A DNA stretch of 64,000 nt from Sphingomonadales bacterium (GTDB lineage: Bacteria; Pseudomonadota; Alphaproteobacteria; Sphingomonadales; Sphingomonadaceae), in assembly GCA_016721875.1 (NCBI GenBank), contig JADKHG010000003.1, positions 326,937 through 390,936 of the forward strand. The letters are read 5' to 3'. Position 1 is the stretch's first letter, and every line of letters begins with the position of its first letter. A model generated the notes under the pieces. It saw nothing but the letters and a program-made list of their open reading frames with translations. It was not told the origin of the DNA and ran no database searches. Both the position numbers and the translations under genes were made by a program. This document shows positions 8,785 to 18,304 of the stretch, piece after piece.

Positions 8785-9455
8785 CCACTAATCCCTTTCC
8801 GGCCATTTCCGTGCGCCATATGCACGGCGGCTGCGGTCGCCACAACCGGGACTATGAATTGAAGTAGCGGCACCATCATGCCACCAGCCCCGACCAGCCC
8901 GAGCAGCAACCGCCTTTGCTTGCCAAACGTTGCAGTTTGCGGGCCATGGCGCGCGACGAGCATATCCTCCAGATCGCGGCCCAGCAGCAGCGCGTTAACC
9001 CCCAAAAATACCAAGGGAGCGCCGATGCCGGTGACCAGCAGCATCAGATAGACCGGGAGCGCCAGCAGATTATAGCCAAGCGCCCGCCCCGCCGAGCGCA
9101 GCGCCATCGCCGCCGCTTGGCCGTGCGAAGGCCGCTTTCCGCGCGCAGCCTCGAACGGATAATGCCGCGCTTCGACCGCGTCGATAATGTCGTCCGAATA
9201 CATCCAGGTGATGGCAACCGCGATCAGCCGGAAGAGCAGCAATCCGCCAAGCAGCAGCACCGCCCCGGTCGCAATCGCGCTCAACAGCCCCTGATCGTCG
9301 AGCCCCAGCCGCACAAAGCCCCAGTCAAGCGCATACCACAGCGCGACCCCCAGCGCGGCAAAGAGCAACAGCGTCAACGCCATCACCTTGGCGAGCAACA
9401 GCATCACGCGCTTGTCGGCGAGGCTGGCAAAGGCGAGCGAGAAGGCACGGAACAT
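8781..9455 (-). CDS. EI24/CysZ-like membrane protein
   Basis: A 224-residue inner-membrane protein with about five or six hydrophobic spans ('VMALTLLLFAALGVALWYAL', 'AIATGAVLLLGGLLLFRLIAVAITW', 'LLALPVYLMLLVTGIGAPLVFLG', 'LLGLVGAGGMMVPLLQFIVPVV'). The motif 'LGRDLEDMLVARHG' between spans is typical of EI24-domain proteins. E. coli CysZ of this family takes up sulfate, but most alphaproteobacterial members are uncharacterised. No cys genes are nearby. Confidence 0.8.
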   Translation of the reverse strand: MFRAFSLAFASLADKRVMLLLAKVMALTLLLFAALGVALWYALDWGFVRLGLDDQGLLSAIATGAVLLLGGLLLFRLIAVAITWMYSDDIIDAVEARHYPFEAARGKRPSHGQAAAMALRSAGRALGYNLLALPVYLMLLVTGIGAPLVFLGVNALLLGRDLEDMLVARHGPQTATFGKQRRLLLGLVGAGGMMVPLLQFIVPVVATAAAVHMAHGNGRKGISG

Positions 9456-9565
9456 GCCAACAAGGTAAGCGCACCGTCACCAAGGTCAAGTAAAGCCAGC
9501 CCTTGCCGATTGCCGCGCCGCGCATTAGGGCGCGAAGCCACTATATCCAAGCAACAGGAACCCCT

Positions 9566-10561
9566 ATGTCCAGCCCCAAATATGCCGTGCTCGCCATCGG
9601 CAACGCCATTGTCGACGTGATCGCGGAAACCGATGACGATTTCATCAAGGCGGAATCGCTGAACAAGGGCGGGATGACGCTGATCGATGCCGAGCGCGCC
9701 AAGACGCTCTATTCGCGCATGGGCCCAGGCCGCGAGATCAGCGGCGGCAGCGCCGCGAACACGCTGGCGGGGCTTGCCAATCTCGATCACAAATGCGCCT
9801 TTATCGGGCAGGTTGCCGACGATCAGCTGGGCGAAGTCTTCGCGCATGATATCCGCGCCACCGGGATCGACTTTGCCGTGCCCGCGCGCGCCGCCGATGT
9901 ACCGACCGCGCGCTGCCTGATCCTGGTCACGCCAGATGCGCAGCGCACGATGAACACCTTCCTCGGTGCCTCGCAATTTCTGCCCGCATCGACCATCGAC
10001 CCGCAACAGATTGCCGACGCCGCAATCCTTTATGTCGAGGGCTATATGTGGGATCCGCAGGAGCCGCGCGCCGCAATCCGGCAGGCGTTGCCGCTTGCTC
10101 GCGCCGCTGGCCGCAAGACGGCGTTTACGCTGTCCGACGCCTTTGTCATTGATCGCTATCGCGACGATTTCCTTTCGCTGATGGCCGAAGGCGCGATCGA
10201 CATCCTCTTTGCCAATGAAGTCGAAATCGCCTCGCTGGCGCAGACCGACGATTTCGAGGCCGCAGTCGCCATGGCCGCCGCACAAGTCCCGCTGCTGGTG
10301 GTGACGCGCGGCGAGCATGGCGCAATTGCGGTGCGCGGCGGCGAACGGGTAGAGGTCCCCGCCGAGCCGGTCGAACATCTGGTCGATACCACAGGCGCGG
10401 GCGATCTGTTTGCGGCGGGTGTGCTCGCGGGCCTCTGCGAAGGCCGCGACCTGAAGCAATGCCTGACGATGGGCGCGGTCTGCGCCGCCGAAGTGATCAG
10501 CCATTATGGCGCACGACCAGAGGCCGACCTGCGCGCGCTGATTAGCGCAAGGCTGGGCTGA
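9566..10561 (+). CDS. PfkB-family adenosine kinase
   Basis: A 331-residue ribokinase-fold sugar kinase with the two PfkB signatures: 'GGSAANTLAGLANL' near residue 60 and 'DTTGAGDLFAAGVLAG' near 290, the latter with the catalytic Asp and anion hole. The N-terminus 'YAVLAIGNAIVDVIA' is typical of adenosine kinase-like members that salvage adenosine to AMP. The ATG at 9566 is chosen because AACAGGAA lies upstream and the family starts here. The next gene begins seven bases after the stop. Confidence 0.86.
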   Translation: MSSPKYAVLAIGNAIVDVIAETDDDFIKAESLNKGGMTLIDAERAKTLYSRMGPGREISGGSAANTLAGLANLDHKCAFIGQVADDQLGEVFAHDIRATGIDFAVPARAADVPTARCLILVTPDAQRTMNTFLGASQFLPASTIDPQQIADAAILYVEGYMWDPQEPRAAIRQALPLARAAGRKTAFTLSDAFVIDRYRDDFLSLMAEGAIDILFANEVEIASLAQTDDFEAAVAMAAAQVPLLVVTRGEHGAIAVRGGERVEVPAEPVEHLVDTTGAGDLFAAGVLAGLCEGRDLKQCLTMGAVCAAEVISHYGARPEADLRALISARLG

Positions 10562-10567
10562 CCGGCG

Positions 10568-10996
10568 ATGACGCCTGCGCCGACCAAGCAACAACTGGTC
10601 GAGCGCAGCCTTGAACGTGCCGCCGACATATTGGGCGATATCACCGCGCCGTTGATGGCGCGATATTATGCTGCACACCCGGCGGCGGCGGACAGCTTTG
10701 CCCATCACGGCCTTGGCCGCCGCGACCTGCTGGAGGCGGAGATGGTCGGCAATGTCCTCTATTGCCTGATGACCTGGTTTGAGAGGCCAGAGGAAATCCG
10801 CATCATCTTTTACGATTCGGTGCCGCACCATGCCGACACGCTGAAGGTCGGGGCGGATTGGTATGGCGGCATGCTCGACACCGGCATCGCCCTGATCGAA
10901 GAGACATTGCCCACCGACGCCGCCGACGAGCGCGCCGCATGGGCAGAGATGCGCGACGGGATGGCGGCGGCGATTGCGCGGGCGCAGACGCTTTAG
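10568..10996 (+). CDS. Unknown 142-residue protein, possibly globin-like
   Basis: I do not recognise a named family. The sequence is all-helical in appearance and rich in Ala, with two spaced histidines ('SFAHHGLGRRDLLEAEM' and 'DSVPHHADTLKVGADWY') that could suit a heme- or cofactor-binding helical fold. A globin-like fold is only a guess. It follows the adenosine kinase gene with a six-base gap and is probably co-transcribed. It has no signal peptide. A repeat-rich non-coding stretch follows. Confidence 0.6.
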   Translation: MTPAPTKQQLVERSLERAADILGDITAPLMARYYAAHPAAADSFAHHGLGRRDLLEAEMVGNVLYCLMTWFERPEEIRIIFYDSVPHHADTLKVGADWYGGMLDTGIALIEETLPTDAADERAAWAEMRDGMAAAIARAQTL

Positions 10997-11130
10997 CGGT
11001 TGGCACCCTCTCCCGTTCACCTTCGGTGGCCTGCGGCACTAGGGGAGAGGAGCGAGGAATGGACCGAAAGTAAATAGCTATTAGGCCAACCGCAGAGATT
11101 TCGCTGACACCGCAAAGGAAAAACCAGGCC

Positions 11131-11276
11131 CCTCCCCCTTGTGGGGAGGGGTTGGGGTGGGGGCGGCGCACGTCCGTGCGCCAAATCACGCAGAGAGTTA
11201 ACGCCAACTGTCAATAATATTGCGGCGCAGACGCGCCGCGCCCCCACCCTTAATCCCTCCCCACAAAGGGGGAGGG
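11131..11276. repeat. Intergenic inverted repeat with ~38-bp arms
   Basis: The arms at 11131–11170 (cctcccccttgtggggagg…) and about 11238–11276 are imperfect inverted copies. Each is GC-rich and internally palindromic (CCTCCCC…GGGGAGG). About 68 bases lie between them. It fills most of the 400-base gap between the 142-residue gene and the SnoaL-like gene, where I see no coding region. It resembles a dispersed non-autonomous palindromic element or a strong two-hairpin 3' end structure. Confidence 0.6.
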
Positions 11277-11397
11277 AACGAGGAACGGGAAAGAGGGGAT
11301 GACAAATCGGCCCAGACCGTTTGATCAACCCGAAAGCAGCGCTTGCACACGCGCGCACAGGCTGTATTATACTTACAATACAGTGAAAGGATTGCCG

Positions 11398-11913
11398 ATG
11401 CGCGCCGTGATTGCCCTTTGCCTGCCCCTGCTTTTCGCTAGCCCGGCCCATGCGGCCCCAGCGGAAATGCCAAAGGATGCGGCATTGACCGAAAGCATTG
11501 CCGCCGCCGACAACGCGCTGTTCGGCCTGTTCTTCACCGGATGCGACGCAGAGGCATTGCGCCCGATGGTCAGCCCGACACTGGAATTCTATCATGACAA
11601 GGGCGGACTGGTGGCGACATCGGGCGCGCAGTTCGTCGCCGAATATGCGAAAAATTGCGAGGCGCGCAAAGCCCCCGACGCATGGCGCAGTAGGCGCGCG
11701 CTGGTTCCCGAAAGCCTGCATGTTGACCCCGTCCCCGCCTTTGGCGCGATGGAGGTGGGCGAGCATCTGTTTTACGAACGGCAGGGCGACGGCCCCGAAA
11801 AACTGGTCGGCCGCGCGGGCTTTGCCATGGTGTGGCAATGGGCCGACGGCGCATGGAAACTGCACCGCGTGCTCAGCTTTGGCCATAAACCGGCGAGCGA
11901 ACCAAAGCCCTAA
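11398..11913 (+). CDS. Secreted SnoaL/NTF2-like (DUF4440-type) protein
   Basis: A 171-residue protein with a signal peptide ('VIALCLPLLFASPAHAAPA') starting at ATG 11398 (GAAAGGA just upstream; the longer frame adds no signal). The mature part reads as a cone-shaped NTF2-like fold: 'AADNALFGLFFTGCDAEALRPMVSPTLEFYHDKGG' then 'GRAGFAMVWQWADGAWKLHRVLSFGH', the usual start and end of DUF4440/SnoaL-like domains. It is probably periplasmic. Enzymatic activity is unknown. Two Cys residues (in 'TGCDAE' and 'KNCEARK') may form a disulfide. Confidence 0.75.
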   Translation: MRAVIALCLPLLFASPAHAAPAEMPKDAALTESIAAADNALFGLFFTGCDAEALRPMVSPTLEFYHDKGGLVATSGAQFVAEYAKNCEARKAPDAWRSRRALVPESLHVDPVPAFGAMEVGEHLFYERQGDGPEKLVGRAGFAMVWQWADGAWKLHRVLSFGHKPASEPKP

Positions 11914-12093
11914 AGCTCGTCTTTGTCGCGCGCAGTCGAGGCACCCCTTCGACAAGCTTAAAGCTTGCAGTGTAATTGGTCTCCCAACGATGGGCGGCAA
12001 GGCATGGTGTTGGGGAGGCGGTGGTTTTGTAGGCCTAAAATCGCTCCCGTACACATTGAGTATCGAGCTTCAACCGAATCGAAAGCCATTAGC

Positions 12094-14898
12094 CTAGCGC
12101 TTGATTCCAAATTTCTCGAACAGCAGCCCAACATTCCGCGAATAGAATAAGGCGGCCGCGAGATCATTGTCACTTTCGGCCTTTCTTCCGGCCCGGGCAT
12201 TTGCAATCGACCGTTGATAGTAGGAAGAGGCCTGTTCAGGTGAGAGTGCGAGCGCCGCGTCATAGTCTGAAATTGCCTCGTCAATTCTTCCCAGCTGTAG
12301 ATACACCAATCCTCTACTATCCAATGTCCCGGAAGGATTTTCTGAAAGCTCTATCGACTTGGTGCAATCTTCTAGAGCTGCCTCAAGCTCGGTTTTGCTT
12401 AGCGCGCGATGCCAACAGCGCGTTCCCAGAACGCCGGCATCTTCGGGATTCTTTTCAACCATCTGGTCAAGCAACTCCATGGCCTTTGAGCTGTCGCCCG
12501 ACAACAAGGCGATATAGGATTTGAGTGTGTCGACATCATCATCGCCCAAGCCCGCGTTATAGGCAGCATCGATCACCGCCTCGGCCTCTTTCGTACGACC
12601 AGCCATGGCATGAATTTCGGCAAGCGTCTCGATTGAGGAATAGTGATCGGGCTCCGCTTTGACTGCCTCCTGAAGTAGGCTTATCGAGGTATCGACATCG
12701 GATTGCCGCAGCAAGTCTGCGCGCCAGTTGAGCGTGTCGGCGGTGGATTCGATTTTGAGCGCTGCCGCAAGATCCTTTTCGGCCTTTGCAACGTCACCGA
12801 TCAGATCGTAAAAGTACGCGCGCTGGCGATAAGGAATGTCTTTATCCGGATTCATCGCGACGACGCTATCGAAAGCCATTTTGTAGTCGTTTAACTTGCG
12901 TCCCTTCAGCACGTCGACCAACTCGATCCACTCTTCAGGATATTCCGACGGTGCAACGATTTTCACATCTTCATCCTGGACGCGGGTGAGCTTGCGAATT
13001 TCCGGCGCAATTTCGCTGGTTGGCAGCTCCCACTGCTTGAGATAGTAATTTTCTGAGAACACAACCTTGCCGTCACCCAACTCGGTATTTCGATCAAGAT
13101 GATGTCCAGCAATCGCCTCTGATATAGTCGCTAAGCCCTTCAGTTGAAACGATGACTGAGTCTTCGGCAATATGAATTCGGCTTTTTCCTGATAAGACCA
13201 GCCTGAACCGAGATCGAGTGGAATGGCGCGCCATTCTCTTTTCTTTCTATCTGCTTTAATTTCCTTGCCGTCGATAACTGACCAGATGTCTAGGTTGGAA
13301 GCTCCATCTTTCTTCGACCAGTCCAGATAGGAAATGCCCTTTGCGGTGATGACGGCCTCACTTTTTTCTTCGTCATAAACGAAGCTGCTTTCCGTAACGA
13401 TTCCTTCAACAATATATTTGCCGGCCACGGTGTTGAGCTCTTCTTTGAAGACTTTTGCATTGTTCTGCGTCTGTGAAGCGCGAAGATTACGCGCATCTTC
13501 GTCTCTCAGTTTTAGTTGCATGTCGAAAAATGCAGGAAGTACCAGGCCAGCCGAAAGGTCATAGGTGAGCCTTACTTCTTTAAGTGGCCTGCCTGGTTTC
13601 GCAATGCCCAGTTCTTCGAGTTCGGCGCCCTCGGCTGTAACCGGTAACCCGTAGCGATGGGGAGGGATATCCTCAAGATCATTAATGCGTGTGCCGGTAT
13701 CCGTCCCATCGAGCCAAAACGTGCGTTGCCCGACTCGAGCGCGCACCAGAATATGATCGAACACGAAAAATCCGGGAGTCATGACTGTAGCTGCATCTTT
13801 TACGCTGGCATTTACAAGAACGGGTTGCGCATCAATGTCGAGTTCGTTGAGTATCGCCAAAAGTAGGAGGGTTTTTGCCTTGCAATCGCCATATCGCAGC
13901 TCCCAAGTCTGCTGTGGCGTTTGTGGCACATAGTTTCCGAATCCAAGTCCATTGAAAAGATACCGAATCTTGTCTTGAACCAATCGGACAGCCATGGCCG
14001 TGCGTACTTTCGGATCGGAAGTGGCGCTTGCAATCCTCCCGACTTCCGCTGCCAGCGCTGAATCGGCCGCAATCAAACTGTCTGTTTTGTACAATTTCGC
14101 AGTTGCGCGCGACACATCCTTCCAGTCCGTAAACTGCGTTACCATCAGATTAGGCTTCACCTTGAAGCGATGAGGTGCATCTTCGGGCATCTCGGTTTGT
14201 TTTGGCGCAATAGCTGGAACTATCAGGACAGAGTAACCATCCTTTTCGGTCAACTCGCTCGCAATTTTTTCTCCGAACAACTTGTAATTGAGATGTTCGC
14301 TCTTAGGCCAAATCGTCCTCAGTCGATTAAAATCGGTTCCTATCTCCGCAGTTGGAATCAGTGATAAGGATTCAGCCCGTCCATCCAACGCAGCGTTGGC
14401 AGCACTGGTTGTAACGCTGAAACGCACTAGGTCCCCCAACTGAAGTCCGGTAATCTGTGCGGTACCAGTCAGAATTCCGTTGATCTGGTTTTGGCCGAGC
14501 CCTGCCTCGCGGCGAAGGACTTCGAATTTTGTACCGTTTTTCAACGCGTCGATGGTTTCGCCATTCCGGAGTATTTCCAGTCGGTGTACTATCATATCGC
14601 CGCGATCGGGATGCCACTGCGCGCTCAGTAACGATCCCATTTGCGTCAGCAACTCGGCAGACTGTATTCGAAATACCAAGTCAAAATAGCTGTGTTGCAC
14701 ACCGTGTTCAAACTTAGCTTGCTTATCGAGCACAACAATAAAATTTTTGCTGTCGGGTTTTTGCTTAAGGACCTGACTAAGGTCAACTTGTTCAATCCAA
14801 GATTGGGGTGTTTCGTAGAGTATATTTGAGCCAGCCTTTGCGGATACGCTCAATGCCAAAAGTGAAACTGTCGCCGTCAATCTAAAAATCATCAACAA
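12094..14898 (-). CDS. DUF3857 / transglutaminase-like / TPR protein
   Basis: A 934-residue exported protein: signal peptide (1–22), DUF3857 domain (about 60–260), transglutaminase-like core with Cys in 'RYGDCKAKTLLLLAIL' (near 340), His in 'FFVFDHILVRA' and Asp in 'TFWLDGTDTG', then a beta-rich segment, and TPR-like helices from about 690 to the end ('AISDYDAALALSPEQASSYYQRS'). The Cys–His–Asp triad is intact. Base and codon use are visibly more AT-rich than in its neighbours, which may indicate transfer. Substrate unknown; such proteins are common in sphingomonads. Probably periplasmic. Confidence 0.82.
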   Translation of the reverse strand: MLMIFRLTATVSLLALSVSAKAGSNILYETPQSWIEQVDLSQVLKQKPDSKNFIVVLDKQAKFEHGVQHSYFDLVFRIQSAELLTQMGSLLSAQWHPDRGDMIVHRLEILRNGETIDALKNGTKFEVLRREAGLGQNQINGILTGTAQITGLQLGDLVRFSVTTSAANAALDGRAESLSLIPTAEIGTDFNRLRTIWPKSEHLNYKLFGEKIASELTEKDGYSVLIVPAIAPKQTEMPEDAPHRFKVKPNLMVTQFTDWKDVSRATAKLYKTDSLIAADSALAAEVGRIASATSDPKVRTAMAVRLVQDKIRYLFNGLGFGNYVPQTPQQTWELRYGDCKAKTLLLLAILNELDIDAQPVLVNASVKDAATVMTPGFFVFDHILVRARVGQRTFWLDGTDTGTRINDLEDIPPHRYGLPVTAEGAELEELGIAKPGRPLKEVRLTYDLSAGLVLPAFFDMQLKLRDEDARNLRASQTQNNAKVFKEELNTVAGKYIVEGIVTESSFVYDEEKSEAVITAKGISYLDWSKKDGASNLDIWSVIDGKEIKADRKKREWRAIPLDLGSGWSYQEKAEFILPKTQSSFQLKGLATISEAIAGHHLDRNTELGDGKVVFSENYYLKQWELPTSEIAPEIRKLTRVQDEDVKIVAPSEYPEEWIELVDVLKGRKLNDYKMAFDSVVAMNPDKDIPYRQRAYFYDLIGDVAKAEKDLAAALKIESTADTLNWRADLLRQSDVDTSISLLQEAVKAEPDHYSSIETLAEIHAMAGRTKEAEAVIDAAYNAGLGDDDVDTLKSYIALLSGDSSKAMELLDQMVEKNPEDAGVLGTRCWHRALSKTELEAALEDCTKSIELSENPSGTLDSRGLVYLQLGRIDEAISDYDAALALSPEQASSYYQRSIANARAGRKAESDNDLAAALFYSRNVGLLFEKFGIKR

Positions 14899-15126
14899 CC
14901 CCTAAGACAACACGTTTGATAAAACAGACGTCGAACGTCTGCTTAGCTGGCATGCTTATTAGGTACCGTGGGATTGACAAGAGAATTCAGCGCCTAAGGC
15001 ATTATGTGTCAATACAGTTTCAAATAACTACCCTTCTCGCCAGCCGCCACGTTGATCTATGTTCGCTTGGCGGCCCCACCACATCCTCCGGCCGTTCGAC
15101 ACGCTCAGGACAAGCTCGTTCCCGGT

Positions 15127-18100
15127 TCACTTCCCTTTCTCCAGCAACGGCTTGAGATAGTGACCAGTGTAAGACTTCGGGTTCTTCGCAACCTCTTCGG
15201 GAATGCCCTCCGCGACAATCTCCCCACCCTTGACGCCGCCTTCCGGCCCCAGGTCGATGATCCAGTCAGCAGTCTTGATTACGTCCAGATTATGCTCGAT
15301 CACCACCACGCTGTTGCCCTGTTCGACCAGCCGGTGGAGCACCTCGAGCAGTTTGCGCACATCCTCGAAATGCAACCCCGTCGTGGGCTCGTCCAATATG
15401 TAGAGCGTCTGGCCGGTGCTGCGGCGGCTGAGTTCCTTGGCAAGTTTGACGCGTTGCGCCTCGCCACCGGACAGCGTCGTGGCCTGTTGCCCGACCTTGA
15501 CATAGCCGAGGCCGACCTCTGCCAGCATCGCCATTTTGTCGCGGATCGGGGGGACGGCCTTGAAGACCTCCACCGCATCCTCGACCGTCATGTCGAGCAC
15601 GTCGGCGATGGACAGGCCCTTCCACTTCACCTCCAGCGTTTCACGGTTGTAGCGGTGGCCGCCGCATTCCTCGCAGGTGACATAGACGTCGGGCAGGAAG
15701 TGCATCTCGATCTTGATCAGGCCGTCGCCGCTGCATGTCTCGCACCGCCCGCCCTTTACGTTGAAGCTGAACCGCCCAGGCTTGTAGCCGCGCGCCTCGG
15801 ATTCGGGCAGGCCAGCGAACCAGTCCCGGATCTTGGTGAAGGCGCCGGTGTAGGTCGCGGGGTTGCTGCGCGGGGTGCGGCCGATGGGCGACTGGTCGAT
15901 GTCGATGACCTTGTCACAATGCTCCAGCCCCGTCACCTTGTCATGCGGCCCCGCAATCACCCGCGCGCCATTGAGCGAGCGCGCGGCGGCGGCGTAGAGC
16001 GTGTCGATGGTGAAGCTCGACTTGCCTGAACCAGACACCCCGGTGATGCAGCAGAAGGTGCCAAGCGGGATGCTCGCGGTGACATTTTTCAGGTTGTTCG
16101 CGCGCGCGCCGTGGAGGGTAAGCTTCTTCTTGTTACCCTTGCGCCGCGTCTTGGGCACCGCGATTTCGCGGGTGCCGTTCAAGTAATCGGCGGTGAGCGA
16201 TTTGGCCTTGAGGATGTCTTTCAGCACCCCCTCCGCCATCACCTCGCCGCCATGCACCCCCGCACCGGGGCCGAGATCGACGATCCAGTCGGCGGTGCGG
16301 ATCGCGTCCTCGTCATGCTCGACAACGATCACGGTGTTGCCAAGGTCGCGCAGGCGTTGCAGCGTCGCGAGCAGCCGGTCATTATCCTTCTGGTGCAGGC
16401 CGATGCTGGGCTCGTCGAGCACATAGAGCACGCCCGACAGGCCGGAGCCGATTTGCGAGGCGAGACGGATACGCTGGCTCTCCCCGCCCGAGAGCGTTCC
16501 GCTGGTGCGGTCGAGGTTGATATAGTCGAGCCCGACATTGTTGAGGAAGCCCAGCCGCTCATTGATTTCCTTGAGGATGGCCTTGGCGATCTGGCTTTGC
16601 GTGGGGGTGAGTTGGGCGTCAAGGTTGCTGAACCAGGCCAGCGCGTCCGACACGCTCATCCGCGTCGGCCCGGCAATGTCGGTGCCCGCGATCTTGACCG
16701 AAAGCGCCTCGGGCTTCAGCCGCGCGCCGTGGCAGGTCTCGCACGGCTGCGCGGTCTGGAACTTGCTCAATTCCTCGCGCATCCACGCGCTGTCGGTTTG
16801 CAGCATGCGGCGGTTCAGATTGCCGATGACGCCCTCAAACGCCTTTTTCACCGTGTAGCTTTTGCGGCCATCCTGAAAGGTCAGCTCGACCGGCAAGCCA
16901 CCGGTGCCGTGGAGGATGATCAGCCGCTGATCCGGCGCGAGCGCGCTCCAGGGGGTGGTCAGGTCAAAGTCATAGGCCTTGGCCAGACTGCTGAGCACCT
17001 GCATATAATAGGGCGAAGGCGGGTTCGATTTCGCCCATGGCACAATCGCCCCCTGCTTCAGGCTCAGCCCCTCATTGGGGACGACAAGCTGCGGATCAAA
17101 TTCCAGCCGCTCGCCCAGCCCGTCGCATTCGGGGCAGGCACCTTGGGGTGCGTTGAAGGAGAACAGTCGCGGGGCGATTTCGGCAATGGTAAAGCCGCTG
17201 ACCGGGCAAGCGAATTTTTCGCTGAAGACAATGCGATTGGGGGGAAGGCCGGTGCCTTTCATCGTACCGCCGGTGACATTCTTTCCGGCTTTTCCCTCTC
17301 CGTTCGCATCCAGCGCAGTCGAGATGCCAATAGGTTGTGCGCTACCGATGGGTGTCTCGACTTCGCTCGACACGAACGGGGCAATGGTCGCCCCCTTAAA
17401 CTCGGTCCTAGCCTCGCCAAAGGCGGTTGGCACCACGTCGTCCGCCCCCATCGCCTCCGCCACTGTGCCATCGGCCAGGTCGATGAACGCCAATCCCTCG
17501 GCCAGCTTCAAAGCCTGCTCAAAACTGTCCGCCAGCCGCGTCTGGATGCCGTCTTTCACGACGATGCGGTCAACCACGACCTCAATGTCATGCTTATATT
17601 TCTTGTCGAGCGCAGGGGCTTCTTCGATCGCGTAGAATTCGCCGTCGATGCGCACGCGGGTATAGCCCGCCTTCTGCCATTCGAGCAGCTCCTTACGATA
17701 CTCGCCCTTGCGCCCGCGCACCACGGGAGCGAGCAGATAGGCGCGCGTGCCCTCGGGCAACTGCATCACCCGGTCGACCATCTGCGTCACCGTCTGCGCG
17801 GTGATGGGAAGGCCGGTCGCGGGCGAATAAGGCACCCCGACCCGCGCCCAGAGCAAGCGCATATAGTCGTAGATTTCAGTGACGGTCGCGACGGTCGAGC
17901 GCGGGTTGCGGCTGGTGGTTTTCTGCTCGATAGAGATTGCGGGGCTGAGGCCCTCGATATGCTCGACATCGGGCTTCTGCATCATCTCCAGAAACTGCCG
18001 CGCATAAGCGCTGAGCGACTCCACATATCGCCGCTGCCCCTCTGCATAGATGGTGTCGAACGCCAGGCTGGACTTGCCCGAGCCGGACAGCCCGGTGATG

Positions 18101-18189
18101 ACGATCAGCTTGTCGCGCGGCAGCGCAACGTCGATGCCCTTGAGGTTATGCTCGCGCGCACCGCGCACTTTGATGTGGGTGAGTGACAT
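15127..18189 (-). CDS. uvrA: Excinuclease ABC subunit A
   Basis: The 1020-residue DNA damage-recognition ATPase of nucleotide excision repair. Both ATPase halves are complete: Walker A 'GLSGSGKSSLAFDT' and 'GVSGSGKSSFTIDT', signatures 'LSGGESQRIRLA' and 'LSGGEAQRVKLA', and zinc-finger Cys pairs 'CPVSGF'…'CPECDGLG' and 'CETCSGDG'…'CEECGGH'. ATG 18189 gives the conserved N-terminus 'MSLTHIKVRGAREHNLKGID'. It is longer than the usual 940–980 residues, partly because an in-frame palindromic insertion encodes residues about 271–297, just before the first zinc finger. Confidence 0.95.
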   Translation of the reverse strand: MSLTHIKVRGAREHNLKGIDVALPRDKLIVITGLSGSGKSSLAFDTIYAEGQRRYVESLSAYARQFLEMMQKPDVEHIEGLSPAISIEQKTTSRNPRSTVATVTEIYDYMRLLWARVGVPYSPATGLPITAQTVTQMVDRVMQLPEGTRAYLLAPVVRGRKGEYRKELLEWQKAGYTRVRIDGEFYAIEEAPALDKKYKHDIEVVVDRIVVKDGIQTRLADSFEQALKLAEGLAFIDLADGTVAEAMGADDVVPTAFGEARTEFKGATIAPFVSSEVETPIGSAQPIGISTALDANGEGKAGKNVTGGTMKGTGLPPNRIVFSEKFACPVSGFTIAEIAPRLFSFNAPQGACPECDGLGERLEFDPQLVVPNEGLSLKQGAIVPWAKSNPPSPYYMQVLSSLAKAYDFDLTTPWSALAPDQRLIILHGTGGLPVELTFQDGRKSYTVKKAFEGVIGNLNRRMLQTDSAWMREELSKFQTAQPCETCHGARLKPEALSVKIAGTDIAGPTRMSVSDALAWFSNLDAQLTPTQSQIAKAILKEINERLGFLNNVGLDYINLDRTSGTLSGGESQRIRLASQIGSGLSGVLYVLDEPSIGLHQKDNDRLLATLQRLRDLGNTVIVVEHDEDAIRTADWIVDLGPGAGVHGGEVMAEGVLKDILKAKSLTADYLNGTREIAVPKTRRKGNKKKLTLHGARANNLKNVTASIPLGTFCCITGVSGSGKSSFTIDTLYAAAARSLNGARVIAGPHDKVTGLEHCDKVIDIDQSPIGRTPRSNPATYTGAFTKIRDWFAGLPESEARGYKPGRFSFNVKGGRCETCSGDGLIKIEMHFLPDVYVTCEECGGHRYNRETLEVKWKGLSIADVLDMTVEDAVEVFKAVPPIRDKMAMLAEVGLGYVKVGQQATTLSGGEAQRVKLAKELSRRSTGQTLYILDEPTTGLHFEDVRKLLEVLHRLVEQGNSVVVIEHNLDVIKTADWIIDLGPEGGVKGGEIVAEGIPEEVAKNPKSYTGHYLKPLLEKGK
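17300..17379. repeat. Palindromic element inserted in frame within uvrA
   Basis: The 35-base arms 17300–17334 (ccgttcgcatccagcgcagt…) and 17345–17379 are inverted copies matching at 27 of 35 positions around a 10-base centre. The arms carry the 'tcgacttcgctcgacacgaacgg' type of sequence. The same flavour of sequence occurs in short stretches of intergenic DNA here (near 11930 and 15090). In uvrA it is translated as part of a flexible segment ('FVSSEVETPIGSAQP…ISTALDANGE'). Confidence 0.7.
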
Positions 18190-18304
18190 AGGAGAGACTT
18201 GTTCCAGATTTGTTCGCAAAGCGCAAGGGGGCGCCTGTTTCCTATCGAAATGGTCAGGCACGCGCCAATTTGCAACCCGGCGTCGTTGATGTAAAAGCGT
18301 TTTC

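Noticed and set aside
9404..11020. Minus-strand open frame of about 538 codons across the adenosine kinase
   Set aside because: Antisense shadow of the adenosine kinase and the next gene; His/Arg/Gly-rich sequence without domains.
16111..18186. Plus-strand open frame of about 690 codons opposite uvrA
   Set aside because: It mirrors the codon pattern of uvrA, which has intact family motifs on the other strand; no ribosome site or family-like protein.
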